Positions 6,410 through 14,356 of a stretch of DNA of 40,558 nucleotides are shown one piece after another. Within the stretch, counting starts at the first letter, position 1. Each line of letters opens with the position of its first letter. The translations under genes and the position numbers were made by a program. The DNA comes from Armatimonadota bacterium. GTDB lineage: Bacteria > Armatimonadota > UBA5829 > DTJY01. Under the pieces are notes generated by a model that saw only the letters and a program-made list of their open reading frames with translations, made no database searches and was not told the origin of the DNA. Location: positions 1 to 40,558 of the forward strand of contig JANYKG010000117.1 of the NCBI GenBank assembly GCA_025358205.1, given 5' to 3'.

Positions 6410-9061
6410 ATGGGAACGGTACACGGAGCACGCCGCATATGGTCAGTTCTTCTCACACTGTGTACTGTGCTGCTGATTGCGATTCCTGCACTGGCTGCTT
6501 ACCTCAAGAACGTGCCTCAGACATTGACCCAGCCCGATGGTATGGAACTACAATGTCTGGCAAGCGGCGATGAGTACTACAACTGGCTGCACGACAACAA
6601 CGGATACGTCATCATCCAGGATCCAAACACGGGCTACTATGTCTATGCCATAAAGGGCGGCGGCGGCGATCTCCTGCCCACAGCGTACATCGCTGGAAGG
6701 ACCGATCCAGCGCTCGTCGGTCTCAAGCCGAACATAAGCATCTCTTCGGCGAAACTAGCAGAACGAAGGTTAATCGTCGGCGCAGCGCCTATCGTATCCG
6801 CGCCCACTAGTGGCTCGATCAACAACATTGCCATCTTCATCCGCTTCAGCGATCAGCCCGAATGGACAGACCTACGCTCAACTTACGACAGCATGTTCAA
6901 CGCCACAACCAGCGGCGCCAATTCCATGCGCAACTACTTCTCTGAAACATCGTATAACCAGTTGGCCGTTAGTACAACGCTCTATCCAACCACTGCCGGC
7001 AGCACCGTCGTATCCTATCAGGACTCCCACCCCTCAGCATATTATCAACCCTACAATGCAACCACAAATCCCACCGGTTACACTGGAGGAGACAACGGAA
7101 CGGATCGGACGAACAGGGAGCATACGCTCCTTTTCAATGCGGTTAATGCAGTCTCATCCCAAGTGCCAAGCAATCTGGTCGTGGACGGCGACGGTGACGG
7201 CGAGGTAGACAATGTATGCTTCATCATAAAAGGAGCTCCAACCGGTTGGTCGTCACTTCTCTGGCCGCACATGTGGTCCCTGTACACCCAAAACGTGTAT
7301 ATCAACTCAAAACGCGTGTATACATACAATTTCCAGCTTCAGACCATGACCGGTAACAGCGTACTCTGCCACGAGATGTTCCATTCGCTCGGATCGCCTG
7401 ATCTCTATCACTACGCCTCCAACGGCATATCTCCCATGGGAGCGTGGGACATTATGGACAGCAACTCCAGCCCGCCGCAGCACATGACCACCTACATGAA
7501 ATTCCGCTATGGAAGGTGGATATCCTCAATCCCGGTTATCGGTGACGGCACATACACGCTCAATCCCACCACATCGTCAACCAACAACTGCTACAGGATT
7601 AACTCGCCCAACTCATCAACGGAGTATTTCATAGTGGAGTACCGCAGGAAGACCGGCGCATTCGAGAGTTCCGTTCCTGGTTCGGGGTTAATCGTATACC
7701 GTATCAATAGCAGTCGCGATGGGATAGGAAACGCAGACGGCCCGCCGGATGAGGTCTACGTCTATCGGCCGGGTGGCACTACAACCGCAAACGGCTCACT
7801 ATCGTCAGCCTATTTCGCGGCGGAAGTTGGACGAACGACGTTCAACAATTCAACAGACCCATCATGCTTCCTATCCACGGGTTCGCCGGGCGGGATATTC
7901 ATAACCAATGTAGGGTCTGCGGGCAATACAATCACCTTTACACTCGCTTCCAACTTGGTGGCCGCCCCAACTTTCAGCCCCGGTGGCGGAAACTACAACA
8001 CGAATCAGACGGTCACCATAGGCTGTGCTACGTCCGGTGCGACAATTCATTATACAACCAACGGCGTCAATCCCACGGAGAGCGATCCGATAGTCACAGG
8101 CCCGCTTCTGGTAGACAAGACCGAAACCATCAAGGCCACCGCATGGAAGTCAGGCATGACAACCAGCGGCGTTACCAGCGCGGTTTACACCCTCATGCCG
8201 CAGACCCCGACCTTCAGCCCTGACGCCGGTAACCACTCGGGGGCCTTTGTTGTCAACATTGCGTGCAACACACCCGGGGCGTACATCACCTACACAACCA
8301 ATGGCGCGAACCCCACTCAGACCGATACACTGGTCACAAACGGGCAGGTTACGGTTGATCATTCCCTTACACTAAAGGCCGCGGCGTTCAAGACAGGGTG
8401 GTCGTCCAGCAACATCAAGTCTGCCACCTATACCATCGTCTCCCCTATCACTGATGCCAAGCTTGCGAAGCCTAACGATCCTGTGTCACTCACCGGGTTT
8501 GTCACGGGTTCATGGTCGGCGTATTTCTATATGGAAGCTTCTGACAGATCATCGGGTATAAAAGTATCCATTTCACCGAACGCACTACCGGTTGGGGCAG
8601 AGGTAGTGGTCTATGGCAACGCACAGTCCAGCAACTCAACAGGTGAGAAGTATGTAGTCGCTAACAGCGCTGACCAAACTCCCGGCACTGGACTCACGAT
8701 ACTGCCGCCACTCATGCTAGTGAACAAATCCCTGGGTGGCGCAGACTGGCGCTATAACGATTCCACGAAGGCTGGACAGAAAGGAATCAAGGACTGTGTT
8801 TCCCTTAACAATATCGGACTCTTGGTTACAACAGCAGGTATAGTCACTTACAAGGGCACGTCCGACTTCCGAATAGATGATGGTTCCGGAGCTAAAGACA
8901 ACTCCTCATACAATGGAGTGAGGGTCTACGCGACCGGCCTCACGCTCCCTACCGTAGGAAAGTTTGCACGTGTAACCGGCATTATCAGTTGCTTCAAGGT
9001 GGGAAACGATCTGTACCGGATATTATCGGTCAGAACGCAAGGGGACATTGTCGTCTACTGA
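6410..9061 (+). CDS. Secreted M6-family metalloprotease with chitobiase-like repeats
   Basis: An 883-residue secreted protein. A signal peptide (SVLLTLCTVLLIAIPALA, cleavage near residue 30) precedes an M6 (immune inhibitor A-like) peptidase domain. The zinc site is HEMFHSLGSPD with His321, Glu322, His325 and Asp331, followed by the GAWDIMD turn typical of the family. After the protease come two copies of a beta-sandwich repeat beginning TFSP at residues 521 and 601, an 80-residue period, each with IHYTTNG/ITYTTNG and NPT, the CHB_HEX_C-type motif. The last 200 residues look like two OB-fold-like modules (SGFxxDxSSGIKV style). It likely degrades extracellular protein. ATG 6410 is preceded by AGGAG; the upstream in-frame ATG 6323 lies before the predicted transcript start. 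It converges on the URO-D gene with only 16 bases between stops. Confidence 0.88.
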   Translation: MGTVHGARRIWSVLLTLCTVLLIAIPALAAYLKNVPQTLTQPDGMELQCLASGDEYYNWLHDNNGYVIIQDPNTGYYVYAIKGGGGDLLPTAYIAGRTDPALVGLKPNISISSAKLAERRLIVGAAPIVSAPTSGSINNIAIFIRFSDQPEWTDLRSTYDSMFNATTSGANSMRNYFSETSYNQLAVSTTLYPTTAGSTVVSYQDSHPSAYYQPYNATTNPTGYTGGDNGTDRTNREHTLLFNAVNAVSSQVPSNLVVDGDGDGEVDNVCFIIKGAPTGWSSLLWPHMWSLYTQNVYINSKRVYTYNFQLQTMTGNSVLCHEMFHSLGSPDLYHYASNGISPMGAWDIMDSNSSPPQHMTTYMKFRYGRWISSIPVIGDGTYTLNPTTSSTNNCYRINSPNSSTEYFIVEYRRKTGAFESSVPGSGLIVYRINSSRDGIGNADGPPDEVYVYRPGGTTTANGSLSSAYFAAEVGRTTFNNSTDPSCFLSTGSPGGIFITNVGSAGNTITFTLASNLVAAPTFSPGGGNYNTNQTVTIGCATSGATIHYTTNGVNPTESDPIVTGPLLVDKTETIKATAWKSGMTTSGVTSAVYTLMPQTPTFSPDAGNHSGAFVVNIACNTPGAYITYTTNGANPTQTDTLVTNGQVTVDHSLTLKAAAFKTGWSSSNIKSATYTIVSPITDAKLAKPNDPVSLTGFVTGSWSAYFYMEASDRSSGIKVSISPNALPVGAEVVVYGNAQSSNSTGEKYVVANSADQTPGTGLTILPPLMLVNKSLGGADWRYNDSTKAGQKGIKDCVSLNNIGLLVTTAGIVTYKGTSDFRIDDGSGAKDNSSYNGVRVYATGLTLPTVGKFARVTGIISCFKVGNDLYRILSVRTQGDIVVY

Positions 9062-9077
9062 TCGGCAACACGGAGTA

Positions 9078-10211
9078 TCAGTCCCTGCCCTGATCGCGAT
9101 AATAGAGTAATCCATCCCAGAACGTCTTCATGTTCTCCCAGGGAACACCAGGGGTAACGGAACTCGATGCGCCGAGGAACAGCCCCGTCCTTGGGCCGTG
9201 CTTGACCAGAAACTCCATTTCCCGCTTCACATCCGTCGGGCTGCCCATCGGCAGGGTGCGCGTGACAGACACCCCGGCTATTATGATGAGATCATCGCCG
9301 CGTCTCGTCTTCATCTTGCATATCTTCTCGTAGTCCATCCCGTCTTCGTACTGGAAGCCCTGAAAACCCTGAATCCCGCAGTCGAGCAATCGCGGTACCA
9401 TTTGCATTAAGTTCCCGTCACAGTGCCAGATCATCTTCACGCCGGTTTTGAGGATCGGCTCCAGCGCGCGGGCAAAGTGCGGAAACCAAATCCTTTCCAG
9501 GCTGTCGAGGCTGACCAGCGTGCCTCGGGAATCGGCCATATCGTGGTCAAGCCGGTAGAGCGGTGGGAGGTTTCCTTCGGCATATGCATGCGCAGCCGCC
9601 CGGTTTCTCCGCGCGCAATAATCCGCCTGCAGCGAAAAATGCCTTTCCAGCACGTCGGGGTACAGCGCATAGGCCGAAAAGTAGTTGATATATCCATAGG
9701 CGCCATAGGCAAAGCTGGGGAACCCAATGAAACCATAGCCGCTTTTCAGAATCGCGGGGCCTAGTTTGGCCTGAATCGCACTTTCGGACTCAATGATCCG
9801 CCGCACCTCTGCATCCTCATCGAAGTCGTCAGTCGTCTTCTTCAGGTTCGGAAAGACAACCGACTCCATGTGCTCGACCACCGCTTCAGGGCTGTCAATT
9901 ACGATACCGTCCCGCACGATTTGCTCCGCGCCGGTAGTCGCCCCGTGCTGACCGCCTTGATAGGCGCTGCTGCCCATCGTAAGCGGGTTGTTCCACAGGT
10001 ACTGGTCGAGCAGGCATGTACCCAACGCCCGCTGCATGGCGTTGTAGGTCTCCTCGGGCTTCTCTCTGTACGTGCCGAGTGGAACTCCGGCGATGCGATC
10101 TATGTGGTCGTGCTCCATCACGTTCAGAAGCCAACTAGGTATGCCCTTCGTCGGCTTCTGATATATGGTATCGAGCGCAAGTTGTGCCGTCGCTGTAGTG
10201 ATCTCGGTCAT
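9078..10211 (-). CDS. Uroporphyrinogen decarboxylase (URO-D)-family protein
   Basis: A 377-residue protein of the URO-D/methyltransferase-type superfamily. The region MIWHCDGNLMQMVPRLLDCG followed by IQGFQGFQYEDGMD is the characteristic 'H-x-DGN ... GIxG' barrel segment, and IIAGVSVTRTLPMGSP plus GLFLGASSSVTPGVP is the family's C-terminal pattern (family members often read GGxxxxxxxxTPxE). Such proteins are abundant paralogues in environmental bacteria and resemble corrinoid-dependent methyltransferases (MtaA type) more than haem enzymes. No haem genes or corrinoid protein are adjacent, so the substrate is unknown. No signal peptide. The ATG has only a short AGG directly upstream, so its ribosome site is weak. 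Confidence 0.8.
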   Translation of the reverse strand: MTEITTATAQLALDTIYQKPTKGIPSWLLNVMEHDHIDRIAGVPLGTYREKPEETYNAMQRALGTCLLDQYLWNNPLTMGSSAYQGGQHGATTGAEQIVRDGIVIDSPEAVVEHMESVVFPNLKKTTDDFDEDAEVRRIIESESAIQAKLGPAILKSGYGFIGFPSFAYGAYGYINYFSAYALYPDVLERHFSLQADYCARRNRAAAHAYAEGNLPPLYRLDHDMADSRGTLVSLDSLERIWFPHFARALEPILKTGVKMIWHCDGNLMQMVPRLLDCGIQGFQGFQYEDGMDYEKICKMKTRRGDDLIIIAGVSVTRTLPMGSPTDVKREMEFLVKHGPRTGLFLGASSSVTPGVPWENMKTFWDGLLYYRDQGRD

Positions 10212-10358
10212 CCTGATAGCTCAAGCAGGAGAAGCAAACCCACAGATGAATATACCCATAAGACGCTGCGTTGCCGATCTGCGGATTTCGCATGTCTCAT
10301 CACTTACACGCTATAGGATAGATTGTCCGGCGTATCGTGTCAATGGAGGATTCCCGCT

Positions 10359-13253
10359 ATGAGGTCAACACTGGTTGCCATCACCCTAATGTGCATGTTC
10401 TTGCCCGCTCTGGGAACCGCACAGACTGAGTTCTATGTGTCAAACACCGGCAGCGATTCGAATCCAGGGTCGAAGGATAAGCCATTCGCCACGATGGATC
10501 ACGCAAGGGATGTCCTCCGGCTAAGCAAGCTCGGTCCCGGCGGAGCAACGATCTGGATACGTGAAGGCACGTACCACCGCATAGACACCTTCACACTGTT
10601 CAAGGGGGACAGCGGACGAAAGGATGCGCCTATCGTCTACCGCGCATTTCCTGGCGAGAAGGTCGTCATCACCGGAGGCAGAGAACTCACAGGGTTGAAA
10701 CTCGTCACCGATCCGGCGATCCTGAACCGCCTCGATCCCTCCGCGCACGGCAAGACACTGCAATGCGATCTCAAAGCGCTGGGCATAACTGACTACGGTA
10801 GTGTTACCGGCAGAGGTTTCGGACGACCCAGCCAGCCCGCCGGTTTGGAGCTGTTCTTCCGAAATCAGCGCATGACTCTCGCCCGCTGGCCGAACGATAA
10901 CTGGGCGCGAATAGCAGACGTACCTGCCGGGCCGAACGGCGGGAAGTTCACCTACGACGGCGACCGGCCATCTCGCTGGGCAAAGGCGGACGATGTCTGG
11001 CTGCACGGCTACTGGACCTGGGACTGGGCCGAATCATACGAGAAAATCAAATCCATAGACACGCAGACAAAGGAAATCGCGACCGAGCCGCCGCACGGGG
11101 TCTACGGCTACAAAAAAGGCGCGCGATACTACGTGCTGAACCTACTGGAGGAACTCGATCAGCCCGGCGAGTGGTACCTGGACCGCAAGACCGGCATACT
11201 CTACTTCTGGCCGCCGGAGCAGATACGATCGGGCGATCTCTGGGCCTCGCTCATGGACAACCCTCTGATATCCATGGATGACGCTTCATACATCACATTT
11301 CAGGGTCTGACGCTAGAATACGTGCGAGGCACGGCGGTGCGAATCACCAGCGGCTCACACAACCTCATCGCCGGATGCACTCTGCGCAACATTGGGAACA
11401 TCGCTGTCAACATCAAGGACGGAACATCAAACGGCGTGGACGGCTGCGATGTCTACGATACCGGAGACAACGCGATCGGCCTTAGTGGAGGCGCCAGGGC
11501 AACCCTCGCACCGGCGGGCAACTACGTCAGGAACTGCGATATCCACCATTTCAGCCAGTGGGTGCGAACATACAACCCCAGCATTGCGATCAACGGCGTG
11601 GGCAACATCATCGCCAACAACAAGCTCCATGACGCGCCGCACTGCGCGATTCTTCTGCACGGAAACGACCACGTAATCGAGTATAACGATATCTACCGAG
11701 TCTGTATGGAGACTCAAGATGCAGGAGCGTTCTACCTCGGACGCGACTGGACCGAGTACGGGAACGAAGTACGCTACAACTACTTCCACGACATGGTAAA
11801 CGCTAACGTAGACTCGGTCTACCTGGATGACTGGGCCAGCGGCACTCGGGTATACAGCAATGTCTTCTACAAGGCGGGGCGAGGAGTGTTGCTCGGCGGC
11901 GGGCGAGAAAATACCATCGGGAACAATGTGTTCATAGACTGCCGACCTGCTATACACGTGGACGCACGGGGACAGGGCTGGGCGAAATCATACTTCAACG
12001 GCAAGGACAACACGCTCTTCGACCGGTACAAAGCGATGAATGCCTCGCAGCCTCCCTACTCCACGCATTATCCGAAACTGAAGAACCTGCTGAACGATGA
12101 GCCGGCGATACCGAAGGGCAACGCAATCGCCCGGAACATCTCGTTCGGAGGCAGATGGATTGACTGGCAAGACGGTATGAGTGACAAGATCGTCAGCATG
12201 AAGGATAACATGGTGGACGTTGACCCCGGCTTCGTGGACCAGGCGCACGGCAACTTCCAGCTCAGAGACGACTCCCCTGCCTGGGCACTCGGCTTCAAAC
12301 GGATTCCGATGGAAAGGATTGGCCTGCATATGGATGAATATCGAACCACGCTCCCGACTGATGAGAACAAGTCGCGCATCCGCAAGCTCGGCACCATCGT
12401 CTGCGATCTGGTGGAGGCCACACCGGTGGTCTTCAAGGGCAGGCTCTACCGCTTCGAGTACGTGCGCGACCAATACTACAAGCCAAACCTGGGCAAACCA
12501 TCCTACTTCCGGTTCGTGGACGAGCAGACCGGCGAAGAGACCCCCGGTTTCGCGCAGGGCTACCACCTAGGCAGTGCCTTTGTGGAAGGCGACACGGCGT
12601 GGGCGTTCGGCGTGAACAAGTGGGACGGCGACAAGATCGGCGTGTTCTGGTCAAGAGACCTTAAGACCTGGGAGAGCGAGATCGCGCTTGATCTGCCGAA
12701 CTGGGGCATCTTCAACACATCGGTCTGCAGAGGCGACGGCAAGTACATCATGGCGTTCGAGATCGGGCGACCGGCGGAGGAGACCGGCGTCCCTTTCACC
12801 ATCCGATTCGCTGAGTCCAAGGACCTCAAAACGTGGAAGCTCACGCCCAAGGAGTGCGTCTACTCCAAGGACCGCTACACCGCGTGCCCTGCGATTCGGT
12901 ACCTGGACGGCTACTACTACATGATCTACCTGGAGGCGTACCCCGGCCCGGCGTACAAGCCGCACATCGTCCGCTCGAAGGACCTGGTAAAGTGGGAGAG
13001 CAGCCCGCTCAACCCCGTGATGGACTACTCGTTCGAGGACAAGTACATCGCCAACCCGAAGCTGACCGCCGAGGAGCGCGAGCGCATTCAGAACGCGGTG
13101 GACATCAACAACTCGGACATTGACTTCTGCGAGTTCGAGGGCAAGACGCACATCGTCTATTCATGGGGCAACCAGCAGGGCATCGAGCACCTCGCCGAAG
13201 CGGTGTACGACGGGCCGATGAATCAGTTCTTGAAGTCGTTCTTCCCGAAGTGA
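10359..13253 (+). CDS. Secreted right-handed beta-helix protein fused to a GH43-like propeller
   Basis: A 964-residue secreted protein. The signal peptide (MRSTLVAITLMCMFLPALGTA) is followed by FYVSNTGSDSNPGSKDKPFATMDHA, the usual entry into pectate-lyase/poly-lyase-type right-handed beta-helices; repeated N-x-I-x-x-N coils run to about residue 640. From about 670 the sequence changes to a beta-propeller of GH43/GH32 type, with repeats such as VFWSRDLKTWES, IRFAESKDLKTWKL and HIVRSKDLVKWES, and AFEIG/DFCEFEGK. It probably binds or cleaves a plant or exopolysaccharide. GGAGG stands 9 bases before ATG 10359; an upstream ATG at 10323 would put a non-signal tail in front. Catalytic residues of either module cannot be assigned with confidence from the sequence alone. 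Confidence 0.82.
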   Translation: MRSTLVAITLMCMFLPALGTAQTEFYVSNTGSDSNPGSKDKPFATMDHARDVLRLSKLGPGGATIWIREGTYHRIDTFTLFKGDSGRKDAPIVYRAFPGEKVVITGGRELTGLKLVTDPAILNRLDPSAHGKTLQCDLKALGITDYGSVTGRGFGRPSQPAGLELFFRNQRMTLARWPNDNWARIADVPAGPNGGKFTYDGDRPSRWAKADDVWLHGYWTWDWAESYEKIKSIDTQTKEIATEPPHGVYGYKKGARYYVLNLLEELDQPGEWYLDRKTGILYFWPPEQIRSGDLWASLMDNPLISMDDASYITFQGLTLEYVRGTAVRITSGSHNLIAGCTLRNIGNIAVNIKDGTSNGVDGCDVYDTGDNAIGLSGGARATLAPAGNYVRNCDIHHFSQWVRTYNPSIAINGVGNIIANNKLHDAPHCAILLHGNDHVIEYNDIYRVCMETQDAGAFYLGRDWTEYGNEVRYNYFHDMVNANVDSVYLDDWASGTRVYSNVFYKAGRGVLLGGGRENTIGNNVFIDCRPAIHVDARGQGWAKSYFNGKDNTLFDRYKAMNASQPPYSTHYPKLKNLLNDEPAIPKGNAIARNISFGGRWIDWQDGMSDKIVSMKDNMVDVDPGFVDQAHGNFQLRDDSPAWALGFKRIPMERIGLHMDEYRTTLPTDENKSRIRKLGTIVCDLVEATPVVFKGRLYRFEYVRDQYYKPNLGKPSYFRFVDEQTGEETPGFAQGYHLGSAFVEGDTAWAFGVNKWDGDKIGVFWSRDLKTWESEIALDLPNWGIFNTSVCRGDGKYIMAFEIGRPAEETGVPFTIRFAESKDLKTWKLTPKECVYSKDRYTACPAIRYLDGYYYMIYLEAYPGPAYKPHIVRSKDLVKWESSPLNPVMDYSFEDKYIANPKLTAEERERIQNAVDINNSDIDFCEFEGKTHIVYSWGNQQGIEHLAEAVYDGPMNQFLKSFFPK

Positions 13254-13257
13254 TCTG

Positions 13258-13266
13258 TGGTATAAT
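13258..13266 (+). promoter_or_regulatory. Extended -10 promoter of the AbrB cassette
   Basis: TGGTATAAT, a TGn-extended perfect -10 box, 20 bases before the AbrB start and just after the beta-helix stop. No convincing -35 box; extended -10 promoters do not require one. Confidence 0.55.
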
Positions 13267-13285
13267 TGTATCGGAGGATCAAGCG

Positions 13286-13531
13286 ATGAAAACAGCAAGA
13301 GTCAGGCCGGATTTCACGGTCGAGCTCCCGGAGGAGCTTCGGGCTGCTCTTCGCCCCGGGGAATCATTGGATGTGGTCGTAAGCGGTGAGCGCGTTACAT
13401 ACGCACGGCACAGAAGGAGCGCCCGCCCGAGCATGCGGTCTGTGATCGAGCGCATCCGCCGCAATCCGCCCTCCGAAACCCTCACCCCGCAGGAGATCGA
13501 AGACATGATCCACCAGGTTCGCAAGACGTGA
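13286..13531 (+). CDS. AbrB/SpoVT-type antitoxin-like DNA-binding protein
   Basis: An 81-residue protein with an N-terminal swapped-hairpin AbrB domain (ARVRPDFTVELPEELRAALRPGESLDVVVSGERVTY) and a charged helical tail (SMRSVIERIRRNPPSETLTPQEIEDMI). This layout is that of VapB-type antitoxins: the N-terminus binds DNA, the tail neutralises a toxin, usually a PIN-domain ribonuclease. No PIN gene follows. Instead the DUF433-GNAT gene starts 42 bases downstream. GGAGG precedes ATG 13286 and an extended -10 box lies just upstream. It likely autoregulates the cassette; its true partner is unclear. Confidence 0.8.
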   Translation: MKTARVRPDFTVELPEELRAALRPGESLDVVVSGERVTYARHRRSARPSMRSVIERIRRNPPSETLTPQEIEDMIHQVRKT

Positions 13532-13573
13532 TTCGTCAGAGCGAGTTGTACGCCAACGCTGAGAGGAGAGGCT

Positions 13574-14341
13574 ATGACAGAACAGGACAGACAGAGACTT
13601 CTCGATAGAATCACTGTAGACCCACAGATACAGGGCGGACGTCCGGTCATCAAGGGGACAAGAGTTCCTGTCTCCAAGGTTGTAGGAGCGCTATCCGCAG
13701 GCGCTACGGCCAAGGAGCTTTGTGACGACTATGGATTGCAGGAAGAAGACGTGATTGCGGCGCTGGCCTACGCAGCCAAATCTGTCAAGGATACTGAGAT
13801 CACTATCAAGAAACCTTCAGATTGCACACCGACCGAACTGGGATCGTTCGAGTCACTAGTGCTACAGGGCGGCGAAGTGCAACAGCAAGGTCTGCAGGCA
13901 CGAATTCAGCAGGCTCGTCTGTTGGGCTTTGCCTACAGGAATAGCGAGCTTGTCTCCATAGCGGCCGTCAAGAGACCCACAAACCACCATTCTTCAGATG
14001 TGTTTCGTTCTTCAGGGTCACAAGCGTCATTAGCGGAATTCCAGCATGAGTATGGCTGGGCCTTCACGGTGCAGTCGGATCGAGGGCTTGGTCATGCAAC
14101 TCGGCTACTGGATCAACTCCTTGCAAGTGATCCAACTCTGGCAATCTGGGCAACAACCCGTGAGGATAACGTCAGCATTCACCAGGTACTTATGAGACAC
14201 GGATTTGCGCGTAGCGGAACCCCGTTCCTTAGCGAACGGGGCAGATATCTCGTCCTGTGGATTAGGCCCTCTCGCCCAGTCTTTGGCGGGTTGGTTTCTT
14301 CGATAGAAAGTCTCGTCGCTGACGTACCGGACAGATGGTAG
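13574..14341 (+). CDS. DUF433-GNAT acetyltransferase fusion
   Basis: A 255-residue chimera. Residues 10-72 (ITVDPQIQGGRPVIKGTRVP ... LQEEDVIAALAYAA) are a complete DUF433 helix-turn-helix antitoxin domain. Residues 85-235 look like a GNAT fold: DRGLGHATRLLDQLL fits the acetyl-CoA loop (R/Q-x-x-G-x-G/A), followed by NVSIHQVLMRHGF and LVLWIR, the usual last strands. DUF433 normally acts as a separate antitoxin next to a PIN-like protein, while GNAT toxins acetylate aminoacyl-tRNA; here both types sit in one chain. It could be a toxin with built-in regulator or a DNA-targeted acetyltransferase. GAGAGGAGAGG precedes the ATG. The kinase gene begins 15 bases after its stop. Composition looks more AT-rich than the flanking genes, consistent with acquisition. 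Confidence 0.72.
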   Translation: MTEQDRQRLLDRITVDPQIQGGRPVIKGTRVPVSKVVGALSAGATAKELCDDYGLQEEDVIAALAYAAKSVKDTEITIKKPSDCTPTELGSFESLVLQGGEVQQQGLQARIQQARLLGFAYRNSELVSIAAVKRPTNHHSSDVFRSSGSQASLAEFQHEYGWAFTVQSDRGLGHATRLLDQLLASDPTLAIWATTREDNVSIHQVLMRHGFARSGTPFLSERGRYLVLWIRPSRPVFGGLVSSIESLVADVPDRW

Positions 14342-14356
14342 GAGTAGGAGCAACAT

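Noticed and set aside
9078-10211. True haem-pathway uroporphyrinogen decarboxylase (hemE)
   Set aside because: The motifs fit the wider URO-D superfamily, but the N-terminal arginine-containing HemE signature is not seen and no haem genes are adjacent.
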